This document shows, one piece after another, positions 1-5,439 of a DNA stretch of 7,180 nucleotides (the stretch's first letter is position 1; every line of letters starts with the position of its first letter). The DNA lies in NCBI GenBank assembly GCA_002763335.1, contig PEYS01000148.1:1-7180 (forward strand), read 5' to 3'. Source of the DNA: Candidatus Woesearchaeota archaeon CG08_land_8_20_14_0_20_47_9. GTDB lineage: Archaea > Nanobdellota > Nanobdellia > Woesearchaeales > CG1-02-47-18. The position numbers were made by a program, and so were the translations under genes. Under the pieces are notes generated by a model. The model made no database searches, was not told the DNA's origin, and worked only from the letters and a program-made list of their open reading frames with translations.

Positions 1-2
1 GG

Positions 3-134
3 CACAGGAAGGGGGGCAGAAGCCTTGCAGAGGTAATGCTGAAATGCTTTGGAAACCTGAGCATCGCAGGCAAGGGAGCAGGGTATAGGGTTTATGTGAG
101 TGAAAACCTTGAACACACTCGGCTTCGCCTTTAA
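3..134 (+). CDS. 3' end of an unidentified protein gene (partial at left edge)
   Basis: The frame starting at base 3 is open for 43 codons to a TAA at 132-134. It contains a protein-like stretch (SLAEVMLKCFGNLSIAGKG, then AGYRVYVSENLE). I do not recognise the family. The other two forward frames stop early, at 34-36 and 86-88. The last ~10 codons overlap a dispersed palindromic repeat (102-161), so the original C-terminus may have been changed by that repeat. The stop is 48 bp before the transaldolase start and on the same strand, so the two could share a transcript. The reverse strand is also open here, so the frame is not certain. Confidence 0.4.
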   Translation, partial: HRKGGRSLAEVMLKCFGNLSIAGKGAGYRVYVSENLEHTRLRL

Positions 135-166
135 AGGCTCGCCTCGGTATTCAAAGTTTTCTATAC
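102..166. repeat. Palindromic dispersed repeat, copy 1
   Basis: The arms GAAAACCTTGA (102-112) and TCAAAGTTTTC (151-161) are inverted with one mismatch. A perfect 12-bp palindrome GCCTTTAAAGGC (127-138) lies at the centre. The element matches the reverse complement of 1838-1891 at both ends and partly inside: GAAAACCTTGA, ACACTCG, TCGGTATTCA and GTTTTCT are shared. It sits between the stop of the upstream ORF and the ribosome binding site of the transaldolase. As RNA it would form a long hairpin in the leader or intergenic region. Confidence 0.65.
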
Positions 167-168
167 GA

Positions 169-176
169 AAGGAGGT
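169..176 (+). promoter_or_regulatory. Shine-Dalgarno site of the transaldolase gene
   Basis: AAAGGAGG, followed by TACAGCA, precedes the ATG at 183. The match to the anti-SD sequence is strong and the spacing is good, which fixes the start codon. The gene is therefore translated from a leadered mRNA, unlike several others in this window. Confidence 0.85.
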
Positions 177-182
177 ACAGCA

Positions 183-1031
183 ATGAAAATCTTCATAGAC
201 ACAGCAGATATTGACGAGATCAGGGAGGCATTTTCCTGGGGTATTGTTGATGGGGTTACAACAAACCCATCGCTTATAAACAAGGCTGTTAAGCTGCTAA
301 AGGCAAATGGTAAAGAGATTGATATGGACGGTTATATCAGGGAGATACTCAGAACAGCAAGGGGCTACCCTGTCAGCCTAGAGGTTATCGGCGTAACAGC
401 TAAGGATATGTATGATGAAGCGAGAAAACTACATGGCAAGTTCAACCAAATAGCGAATAATGTTGCAATTAAGATACCAATTAATCCTGCATCTGAAGAG
501 GTTGCAAACTTTGACGGCTTGAAGGTCATAGGCAGCTTGTCTGAGGAAGGCATCCCTGTCAATGTAACGCTTGTGATGAGCGTTGAACAAGCCTTGCTTG
601 CAGCAAAGCTCGGCGCAAAATATGTAAGCCCATTTGCAGGGCGCACAGACGATCTTCTAAGGGAGAGGCTTGGATGGAGGCTTGTCAAGGAGAAACCTAA
701 TGAGAGGGAATTTACAAAGGACGACTATTACCCTGCCAATGGCGTTAAGGCAGATGATGGAGAGATCATAAATGACAATGGGGTAGTGAGCGGGATTGAC
801 CTGATCAGGCAGATAAAGGAGGTCTATGACAGATACAACTTTAAGTCAGAGATAATCTCAGCCTCTATTAGAAACACCAGGCAGGTAGTAGAGGCAGCGA
901 GAATTGGAGCGCATATTGCAACAATACCATTCCCTGTTCTAGAGAAGATGCTGATACACCCTAAGACTGCTGAGGGCATGAGAAAATTCACAGCAGATGT
1001 TGTGCCGGAGTATAGGGAAATATTTGAGTAA
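183..1031 (+). CDS. tal: Transaldolase / fructose-6-phosphate aldolase family protein
   Basis: This is a cytoplasmic class I (Schiff-base) aldolase of the transaldolase family. It either transfers a dihydroxyacetone unit between sugar phosphates in the non-oxidative pentose phosphate pathway or cleaves fructose 6-phosphate. Family motifs appear in order: FIDTAD (residues 4-9), GVTTNPSL (24-31), SLEVIG (65-70), NVAIKIP with the Schiff-base lysine K97, NVTL (127-130), SPFAGR (149-154) and SIRN (228-231). At 282 residues it is about 60 longer than the compact TalC/FSA type (about 215-220). The excess lies mainly in a charged insertion at about 155-203, plus a smaller one after the TTNPS loop. 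The start is fixed by the AAAGGAGG site. The neighbour downstream is convergent. Family assignment is secure; transaldolase versus aldolase activity cannot be decided from sequence. Confidence 0.93.
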   Translation: MKIFIDTADIDEIREAFSWGIVDGVTTNPSLINKAVKLLKANGKEIDMDGYIREILRTARGYPVSLEVIGVTAKDMYDEARKLHGKFNQIANNVAIKIPINPASEEVANFDGLKVIGSLSEEGIPVNVTLVMSVEQALLAAKLGAKYVSPFAGRTDDLLRERLGWRLVKEKPNEREFTKDDYYPANGVKADDGEIINDNGVVSGIDLIRQIKEVYDRYNFKSEIISASIRNTRQVVEAARIGAHIATIPFPVLEKMLIHPKTAEGMRKFTADVVPEYREIFE

Positions 1032-1036
1032 GGTTT

Positions 1037-1064
1037 TTAGTTATTGGTTATTAGTTATTAGAAG
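1037..1064. repeat. Short degenerate 7-bp tandem repeat
   Basis: Four successive 7-mers (TTAGTTA, TTGGTTA, TTAGTTA, TTAGAAG) fill most of the 38-bp gap between the convergent stops of the transaldolase gene and the membrane-protein gene. The pattern resembles the longer heptad arrays at 5440-5551 and 6360-6429. Confidence 0.55.
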
Positions 1065-1069
1065 AATCA

Positions 1070-1630
1070 TCAAAGGACAAGCACCAACGCTCTTCCAAGA
1101 GTCGAGAATAACACAATGTTTAGAACAATATTGACCGCAGTTCCTGGAAGATCTGCCAGAACCCTTGCTGGATTTATGGAATAGGTTATCACCATGAATG
1201 CTACGTTCTTCAGTATTATCAGAATTATCCCGGCCTGGACAATACCCAGGGGAGCAAGCATTGGTGCAGCAATGCAGATCAGGGTGTAGACAACCATCTT
1301 TATTATCAGGAAAGAGCAGAGCCTGGCCTGTATTATGGCTGTCAGAACAAGCATTGTTGCTGCAAATGCAATCCCTGTTGTTGGGCTTGCTGCAATACTC
1401 AGAATGATTGAGTAGAAGGAGATCAGCTCAAGCCCGAGGTCTGCATTAATCACAAGCCTGTAGGCTGAGACAAGGAGTGTTGAAACAGCCATGAAGAACA
1501 TAAGAGCCAGAAAAGCAAAATTCCTGAGCACTATAAGCAGCAGGACTATTAGAGGGATATACCAGTATCTTAGGAGTTTTTTTATGGTGGCGCTGCTGAT
1601 TCCTTTCACGCTGATCCCTTTCACTCCCAT
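1070..1630 (-). CDS. Multi-pass integral membrane protein, function unknown
   Basis: The protein has 186 residues and is overwhelmingly hydrophobic. After a short basic N-terminus (about 1-22, with K17, K18 and R21), hydrophobic stretches span roughly 24-57 (one long or two segments, with R36 in the middle), 66-81, 84-101, 104-127, 130-150 and 163-186. This suggests five to seven membrane passes. No catalytic motif or transporter signature is recognisable. The N-terminus repeats the peptide VKGIS twice (residues 3-7 and 8-12), so GTG codons at V3 or V8 could be alternative starts. The ATG at 1628-1630 has no clear Shine-Dalgarno site. A perfect 7-bp inverted repeat lies 10 bp upstream (1641-1659). 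It is transcribed in the same direction as gatD but 259 bp away, separated by strong hairpins, so co-transcription is doubtful. The membrane location is well supported; the function is not known. Confidence 0.75.
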   Translation of the reverse strand: MGVKGISVKGISSATIKKLLRYWYIPLIVLLLIVLRNFAFLALMFFMAVSTLLVSAYRLVINADLGLELISFYSIILSIAASPTTGIAFAATMLVLTAIIQARLCSFLIIKMVVYTLICIAAPMLAPLGIVQAGIILIILKNVAFMVITYSINPARVLADLPGTAVNIVLNIVLFSTLGRALVLVL

Positions 1631-1640
1631 TGTGAGCTAT

Positions 1641-1659
1641 TAGTGTTAAGTAAACACTA
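1641..1659. promoter_or_regulatory. Perfect inverted repeat upstream of the membrane-protein gene
   Basis: TAGTGTT (1641-1647) and AACACTA (1653-1659) are exact inverted arms around AAGTA. The site lies 10 bp upstream of the membrane-protein start on the minus strand. It could be an operator or the first hairpin of the palindrome cluster that follows. No convincing TATA box was found beside it. Confidence 0.45.
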
Positions 1660-1675
1660 TTTGTCGGAAAAAATC

Positions 1676-1691
1676 CAGCCATCCATGGCTG
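1676..1691. repeat. Short palindrome
   Basis: CAGCCAT and ATGGCTG are perfect 7-bp inverted arms separated by CC. It is the second of five consecutive inverted repeats in the gap between gatD and the membrane-protein gene. Confidence 0.5.
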
Positions 1692-1696
1692 CAGAC

Positions 1697-1731
1697 GGAC
1701 ATTTTGCTCAGCAAGGCTTCGCAAAATGTCC
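1697..1731. repeat. Perfect 11-bp inverted repeat (hairpin)
   Basis: GGACATTTTGC (1697-1707) and GCAAAATGTCC (1721-1731) are exact inverted arms around a 13-bp loop. There is no U-tract of the kind expected for a simple intrinsic terminator. It is part of the palindrome cluster downstream of gatD. Confidence 0.7.
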
Positions 1732-1783
1732 TGCTCGGCACCCCGTAAGTAAACTCGCCCTCCTCGCTTCGACTGCTTGTTTC

Positions 1784-1837
1784 GACTCAATTTTCGCCCT
1801 AAAGGGTGGAGCTTTAAACTCAGGCGAAAATTGAGTC
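1784..1837. repeat. Perfect 15-bp inverted repeat (long hairpin)
   Basis: GACTCAATTTTCGCC (1784-1798) and GGCGAAAATTGAGTC (1823-1837) are exact inverted arms around a 24-bp centre. The centre has its own short arms, TAAAG and CTTTA. It directly abuts the next inverted repeat at 1838. Such a long perfect stem in non-coding DNA is unlikely by chance. It could act as a 3'-end processing or transcription stop for gatD, or as part of a small mobile repeat. Confidence 0.75.
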
Positions 1838-1891
1838 AGAAAACCCTGAATACCGACTGAGCTAGGAAGGCGAGTGTACTCAAGGTTTTCT
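1838..1891. repeat. Palindromic dispersed repeat, copy 2, overlapping the gatD stop
   Basis: AGAAAACCCTGAATAC (1838-1853) pairs with GTACTCAAGGTTTTCT (1876-1891) at 14 of 16 positions. The right arm includes two bases of the gatD stop codon (1890-1892 on the minus strand). Its reverse complement resembles the element at 102-166, with shared ends and shared internal blocks. A related fragment (ACTCGCCCTCCTCGCT, about 1754-1769) lies in inverted orientation on the other side of the 15-bp repeat, which makes the whole region a nested palindrome. Confidence 0.7.
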
Positions 1892-3209
1892 ATGCCAGAA
1901 ACTCCTCAGGCGTATGCCTCTCAGATATCTCTCCAGCCATGTTTGTGAGCATCAGCTCCTTTACCCTTTCTGGTTTTGAGGTCATGCCGAGAACAACAGC
2001 CAGCTTGACAAGGGCAGTCTCTGATAGCATGTCCTCAAGTGGAGTTACACCCGCCTTCAAAAGGTTTCTCCCGTTGGAGTAGACATCCAGGTTGAGCCTG
2101 CCGTAGATTGTCTGTGGGGTGAAAAAGACGAGCATGCCCTTCTTAACAACCCTCTCGATGAACGGAATCCACTTTGAGTGAACATGCCCAAGCCCTGTGG
2201 ATTCGATGATAATGCCCTTATAACCCTTCCTCACATAATAATCAAGTATGCCTGGATCAAGGCCGGGGTGAAATTTTATTAGCACAACCCCCTCTTCCAC
2301 CTTAGCATGCAGTGTTGGCGTCTTGCCTTCATCACGCTTCCTGTGTTCAGAGAGCCACTCGATCCTCCCATCTGGGAAAACCTCGGTTATCGGAAGGGCA
2401 TTTATCGGCCTGAATGCGTCTCGCCTTGAGGTGTGCATCTTCCTGACCTTTGTGCCCCGATTAAAGATGCAGTATTCATCACCTGAGCCTGCATGCATGC
2501 ATATGCCTACCTCTGCAATGTCTGATATCGCGATGCGTGCAGCGCATATAAGGTTCATGGCAGCATCGCTGCTGCCCCTATCGCTTGACCTTTGAGCACC
2601 AACAAGCACAACAGGCTTGTTAAGATCCTTAATCAGGAATGACAGGGCAGCAGAGGTGAAGTGCAATGTGTCAGTACCATGGGTCAGCAGCACGCCTTTA
2701 ACAGCAGGCTTCTTAAGCTCTTCGACGCAGAGCCTCGCTAGTTTAACCCAGTCCTTGATCTCAAGGTCTTCGCTGAGCTTCAAGAAGGGTGATTGGATTG
2801 AGCTAATGTACGCAAACTCTGCAATCTCTGGGGCCATTGCAACAAGCTCAGCAGGGCTCATCAATGCAGAAACACCTCCAGACTGGTAATCAACCCTGCT
2901 TCCAATTGTGCCACCTGTTGCGATAAGAGAAAGCTGTGGCTTTTTAGCAGTCTCTGCATCCACCGCCTTAGCAGGTTCAGCATGGCTGGCTTTTCCAGAC
3001 TTTAGCCTCTCGACAGTCTCAATACCTCTGAAATCAATCCCTATGTTATAGCCATTGTTCAGCTTGATAACAAGATAGCCCTCATCACCCACAGATGCAG
3101 GCATAAGCACGCCCTCGTAGGAGCGATCCTTCTTAGTTAGTCTGATCCTGTCACCAAGGCCAATCCTCCTCTGCTTCAGGTATTTCTCAATCTCAGTGCT
3201 GTATGGCAT
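1890..3209 (-). CDS. gatD: Glu-tRNA(Gln) amidotransferase subunit D (GatD)
   Basis: GatD is the asparaginase-like subunit of the archaeal GatDE complex. It releases ammonia from an amide donor, and GatE uses it to convert Glu-tRNA(Gln) to Gln-tRNA(Gln). The 439-residue length is normal for the family. Residues 1-70 form the GatD-specific beta-barrel region (GDRIRLTKKDRSYEGVLMP, 19-37). A short Ala/Lys-rich linker follows (about 71-91), then the L-asparaginase domain. Visible catalytic residues are T101 in ATGGTIGS, T179 and D180 in THGTDTLHFT, and probably K257 in KVRKMHT. The ATG at 3207-3209 is preceded on its strand by a purine-rich TAAGGGATAAAA and, about 50 bp upstream, by a TATA box. 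GatE is not adjacent in this window. Presence of GatD implies the indirect Gln-tRNA route. The end of the gene overlaps a palindromic repeat. Confidence 0.96.
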   Translation of the reverse strand: MPYSTEIEKYLKQRRIGLGDRIRLTKKDRSYEGVLMPASVGDEGYLVIKLNNGYNIGIDFRGIETVERLKSGKASHAEPAKAVDAETAKKPQLSLIATGGTIGSRVDYQSGGVSALMSPAELVAMAPEIAEFAYISSIQSPFLKLSEDLEIKDWVKLARLCVEELKKPAVKGVLLTHGTDTLHFTSAALSFLIKDLNKPVVLVGAQRSSDRGSSDAAMNLICAARIAISDIAEVGICMHAGSGDEYCIFNRGTKVRKMHTSRRDAFRPINALPITEVFPDGRIEWLSEHRKRDEGKTPTLHAKVEEGVVLIKFHPGLDPGILDYYVRKGYKGIIIESTGLGHVHSKWIPFIERVVKKGMLVFFTPQTIYGRLNLDVYSNGRNLLKAGVTPLEDMLSETALVKLAVVLGMTSKPERVKELMLTNMAGEISERHTPEEFLA

Positions 3210-3255
3210 TTTTATCCCTTAGCCCTGTAAAGGACGACAGGGATGAAAGAAGGCT

Positions 3256-3267
3256 TTTTTATAAATC
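3256..3267 (-). promoter_or_regulatory. TATA box of gatD
   Basis: On the minus strand this reads GATTTATAAAAA, an archaeal-type TATA box. It lies about 50 bp upstream of the gatD ATG, which predicts a leader of roughly 25 nt carrying the weak GGGA ribosome-binding sequence. Its position between gatD and the small upstream gene suggests gatD has its own promoter. Confidence 0.6.
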
Positions 3268-3279
3268 TTGTGCAGGTCT

Positions 3280-3537
3280 CTAATCAGCAAGCTCCTCAAT
3301 CTCCTTGATCTTCTTTGGGTTTAAACTGACCTCTAAGCCATAATGTGTAGGTTTGGACAGCAGTATCTGCTCTTTAAGCAGCTCTTCTATCACCTTCTTA
3401 ACCTCTTTAGAAACCCTCAGCTTGTTCGATAGCCCTTTTGAGAGATTATTGATGTTTGTATGCTTATGCAACCACATCCTCTGCCTATACAGCTTTCTAA
3501 CAATAAATTTTTTTATTATTAGCCTCTCATCAGCCAT
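3280..3537 (-). CDS. Small conserved winged-helix-like protein, function unknown
   Basis: The product is 85 residues, starting MADERLIIKKF. A longer reading from a TTG at 3547-3549 would add four residues, but the ATG at 3535-3537 has GGGAG at 5-nt spacing and is preferred. The N-terminal part is very basic (KKFIVRKLYRQR). The C-terminal part predicts helices (SKEVKKVIEELLKEQILLS) and ends in KPTHYGLEVSLNPKKIKEIEEL. This resembles a small archaeal protein family with a KHT...KPT.YG..VSLNP pattern, which I recall from memory and have not verified. The helix-helix-strand order suggests a winged helix that may bind nucleic acid. It lies 70 bp upstream of gatD on the same strand, with a gatD TATA box between them, so the two are probably separate units. 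Confidence 0.72.
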   Translation of the reverse strand: MADERLIIKKFIVRKLYRQRMWLHKHTNINNLSKGLSNKLRVSKEVKKVIEELLKEQILLSKPTHYGLEVSLNPKKIKEIEELAD

Positions 3538-3542
3538 GATTA

Positions 3543-3556
3543 CTCCCAAAAGGGAG
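3543..3556 (-). promoter_or_regulatory. Hairpin overlapping the Shine-Dalgarno site of the small wHTH-like gene
   Basis: On the minus strand CTCCC-TTTT-GGGAG is a perfect 5-bp stem with a 4-nt loop. The 3' arm GGGAG is also the Shine-Dalgarno site, 5 nt before the ATG at 3537. If the transcript includes both arms, the hairpin would hide the ribosome binding site. Confidence 0.45.
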
Positions 3557-3609
3557 CACTCATATTTACAGTTTTCTAATCAACAGCTATGACCTTCACA
3601 ATAGAAATG

Positions 3610-3617
3610 TTTAAATA
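3610..3617 (+). promoter_or_regulatory. TATA box of the winged-helix regulator gene
   Basis: TTTAAATA is preceded by the purine-rich GAAATG. Its centre is about 29 bp upstream of the ATG at 3643. That places the predicted transcription start within a few bases of the ATG, so the mRNA is probably leaderless. No Shine-Dalgarno site is present. Confidence 0.6.
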
Positions 3618-3642
3618 GGACAATAGATCTTTGTTTTATAGA

Positions 3643-3972
3643 ATGGAAGAAAAAAGCGCATTTGTAGAATACTTCGGAGACTACCCATTGATAAGGGTCT
3701 TGGATTTCCTAATTCTAGCAAGAGACATGGACTACAGCATGACTGAGATAACGAAAAACTCAGGTGTAGGCTGGACAGCCTTCTCTGAGATATGGAAGCA
3801 TCTGGTTGCTAAAGAGATTGTGACCCTTACGAGGAAGATAGGGAATGCAAAGCTATTCAGTTTAAACACTTCAAACCCCTGGGTGAAGGAGCTGATAAGG
3901 ATGGATAAGGTTATCACAAGGCTGGAGACTGAGAAGATGCTTTCTGAAGGTATGAAAGAAATTGCGATCTAA
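3643..3972 (+). CDS. Small archaeal winged-helix transcriptional regulator
   Basis: The product is 109 residues starting MEEKSAFVEYFG. A TTG at 3631 would add four residues, but the TATA spacing favours the ATG at 3643. Residues 13-28 (DYPLIRVLDFLILARD) form helix 1. A helix-turn-helix follows at about 32-57 (SMTEITKNSGVGWTAFSEIWKHL), then a beta wing at 60-76 (VTLTRKIGNAKLFSLN). The C-terminal helix (about 78-105) could mediate dimerisation. This is a typical small archaeal wHTH DNA-binding protein with no effector domain. Its stop overlaps that of the convergent ATPase gene by 4 bp. It is the nearest candidate regulator of that gene, but no shared operator was seen at its own promoter. Target genes are unknown. 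Confidence 0.82.
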   Translation: MEEKSAFVEYFGDYPLIRVLDFLILARDMDYSMTEITKNSGVGWTAFSEIWKHLVAKEIVTLTRKIGNAKLFSLNTSNPWVKELIRMDKVITRLETEKMLSEGMKEIAI

Positions 3973-5324
3973 TGATTTCCATAAGCCTTCAGATCAAATA
4001 AAAATAAACCTTTCGCTGAAATCCCCTCCCTAAATGATTTAGCAAATATTCCGTAATACACTTCTCTCACATCATTATGCCAATTGACAAGTTTCGCCCT
4101 TTCTTTTAAGCCTTTTAGTATTCTAGTCGCATCCACGTCATCCCTCCACTTGCACTCTGCAAACAGTATCTTTTTTTCATTCTCGTTTAGAGCTACTATG
4201 TCAATCTCCTCTTCCCTGTACCACCATCTCCCCATCTGGGTTGGTTTAAAGGGCAGGGGCAGGCAAGGCAGCATTTCTCTGGTAATCCCCTCGAACACAA
4301 CACCGAAGAAGCTGCGAAACCCTTCTTCTTCAAATGCGTATCGCTCTTTCTCAATTGAGTTTCTGTTTTTATCAATGAAATTGAACCAGAAGTGCAGCAT
4401 TTTGTCTTTAAGATAATACCTGCCATATTTTGTCTTGACTGTTAGCGGAGTTTCTTTCTTTACAAAACCAAGGTAGATCAGGTTAGTAAGATACGGGAAG
4501 ATCTTTCTTGTTTCTATACCTGAGAAGTTGGCGATCTTACTTGCAGTATTTTTTCCAAGGGCAATAGCGTTTAATATTGAGAAGTATGTTTTTACCTCCC
4601 TAAACTCTTGAGAAAGCATGTAAAAAGGCTCCCTGTAGAAGAAGCCCTGCTTGTTAAAAAACTCGTTTATGATAAAATCTTTGAGGTTGCTGTACTTTGC
4701 TGCGACTAGCAGATAAGATGGAACCCCCCCGATGATTCCGTAGCACTGCATTTTATCGACAAAGGGGTAGCTGAGAAATTTAATAGAATTCTTCAGGTCT
4801 AATTCATCTAAAAGCAGATCTCTTGTCCTTCTTCCGTACAAGGGGGATGCATGGGACAGTACTGATTCCTGCATCATGCTCATAATTGAGCCGCAGATAA
4901 TAAAGAAGATCTTGGTTTTTGACAGAGTTTTGTCCCAAACCTTCTGCAGAACCCCAATAATCTCGGGGTCGCCCTTCATAAGATACGAGAATTCATCAAT
5001 AAAAAGATAGAACCTCTCTTTCTGAGGGATGATTTTCAGAAAGTACTCAAATAACCCCTCCCAGCTATTTATTACGTTGTTTTTCAGAAATGGGTCGTTA
5101 AAGTAAGCTGCAATATCCCTTTGTAAGTCATTAATCTGGGTTTGCTTTGTTGCCTCTTTTGAGGTGTGGAAGATGCCCTTCTTGCCTTCTAGGAAATGTT
5201 CAACGAGTCTTGTTTTGCCGATTCTTCTTCTGCCGGATATAACTATGAATTCTGCACTCCCCGAGTTCCAATTATTCTTAAGCAGTTTTAATTCGTCCTC
5301 TCTATCTATGAAAGTACTAATCAT
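3969..5324 (-). CDS. Archaeal AAA+/STAND-like ATPase with C-terminal DUF234 nuclease-like domain
   Basis: The 451-residue protein belongs to the archaeal ATPase family (Pfam Arch_ATPase/DUF234 architecture). The N-terminus has the usual FIDREDELKLL box (5-15). Walker A is GRRRIGKTRL (31-40). Walker B is FYLFIDEFSYL (105-115), with D110 and E111. A sensor-like ICGSIMSMM follows (143-151), then SPLYGRRT (160-167) with arginines that may act as fingers. A winged-helix region lies at about 240-310. The C-terminal part has the pattern EIDIVALN...FAECKWR (373-394). D375, E390 and K392 match a PD-(D/E)XK-type D...ExK motif, so nuclease activity is possible. Such genes are common and variable in archaea, and their roles are poorly known. 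The only upstream Met is that at 5322-5324, within an operator-like palindrome, and the mRNA is probably leaderless. The stop overlaps the convergent regulator gene. Confidence 0.9.
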   Translation of the reverse strand: MISTFIDREDELKLLKNNWNSGSAEFIVISGRRRIGKTRLVEHFLEGKKGIFHTSKEATKQTQINDLQRDIAAYFNDPFLKNNVINSWEGLFEYFLKIIPQKERFYLFIDEFSYLMKGDPEIIGVLQKVWDKTLSKTKIFFIICGSIMSMMQESVLSHASPLYGRRTRDLLLDELDLKNSIKFLSYPFVDKMQCYGIIGGVPSYLLVAAKYSNLKDFIINEFFNKQGFFYREPFYMLSQEFREVKTYFSILNAIALGKNTASKIANFSGIETRKIFPYLTNLIYLGFVKKETPLTVKTKYGRYYLKDKMLHFWFNFIDKNRNSIEKERYAFEEEGFRSFFGVVFEGITREMLPCLPLPFKPTQMGRWWYREEEIDIVALNENEKKILFAECKWRDDVDATRILKGLKERAKLVNWHNDVREVYYGIFAKSFREGISAKGLFLFDLKAYGNH

Positions 5325-5348
5325 AATTAGTACTAATCTGAATTAGTA
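5313..5348. promoter_or_regulatory. Two overlapping palindromes over the ATPase start (putative operator)
   Basis: AGTACTAAT (5313-5321) and ATTAGTACT (5326-5334) are perfect 9-bp inverted arms around CATA, which contains the ATPase start codon (minus strand). TACTAAT (5331-5337) and ATTAGTA (5342-5348) are perfect 7-bp arms around CTGA. The two share bases 5331-5334. Four half-sites of one sequence fill the space between the TATA box and the start, the usual position for an archaeal repressor to block transcription. Confidence 0.65.
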
Positions 5349-5354
5349 TTTAAA
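5347..5354 (-). promoter_or_regulatory. TATA box of the ATPase gene
   Basis: On the minus strand TTTAAATA lies with its centre about 27 bp upstream of the ATG at 5324. This predicts transcription starting at or next to the start codon (leaderless). It touches the edge of the palindromic operator. Confidence 0.6.
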
Positions 5355-5380
5355 TCTTTCTGTTTATGCACCCTTTGGTT

Positions 5381-5401
5381 CGGCAGATTGAAATCTTGCC
5401 G
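5381..5401. promoter_or_regulatory. Inverted repeat upstream of the pilin-like promoter
   Basis: CGGCAGAT, a TGAA loop and ATCTTGCCG form an 8-bp stem with one bulged T. It lies 6 bp upstream of the pilin TATA box and about 30 bp upstream of the divergent ATPase TATA box, so it could be an activator or repressor site for either. It could also be incidental. Confidence 0.35.
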
Positions 5402-5406
5402 ATACC

Positions 5407-5417
5407 TTTATATATAA
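5407..5417 (+). promoter_or_regulatory. TATA box of the pilin-like genes
   Basis: TTTATATATAA, preceded by GATACC, is the strongest TATA box in the window. It predicts transcription starting near 5438. The resulting mRNA would have a leader of about 120 nt, which is long for an archaeon and consists almost entirely of the heptad array. Confidence 0.7.
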
Positions 5418-5439
5418 CATCCGCCAATATGGAGACAAA

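Noticed and set aside
1..134. Left-edge ORF as the C-terminus of a transketolase
   Set aside because: Considered because of the neighbouring transaldolase, but the residues do not match the transketolase C-terminus, so it is left unidentified.
365..688. Minus-strand open frame inside the transaldolase gene
   Set aside because: Antisense shadow of a well-supported gene; no start signals.
1740..1800. tRNA-like T-arm (TTTCGACTC)
   Set aside because: No acceptor stem, D-arm or anticodon arm could be built around it; it belongs to the arm of a 15-bp inverted repeat.
1446..1834. Open frames over the palindrome cluster on both strands (1446-1790 minus, 1643-1834 plus)
   Set aside because: Low-complexity, unconvincing translations overlapping the membrane-protein gene or inverted repeats; no ribosome binding site.
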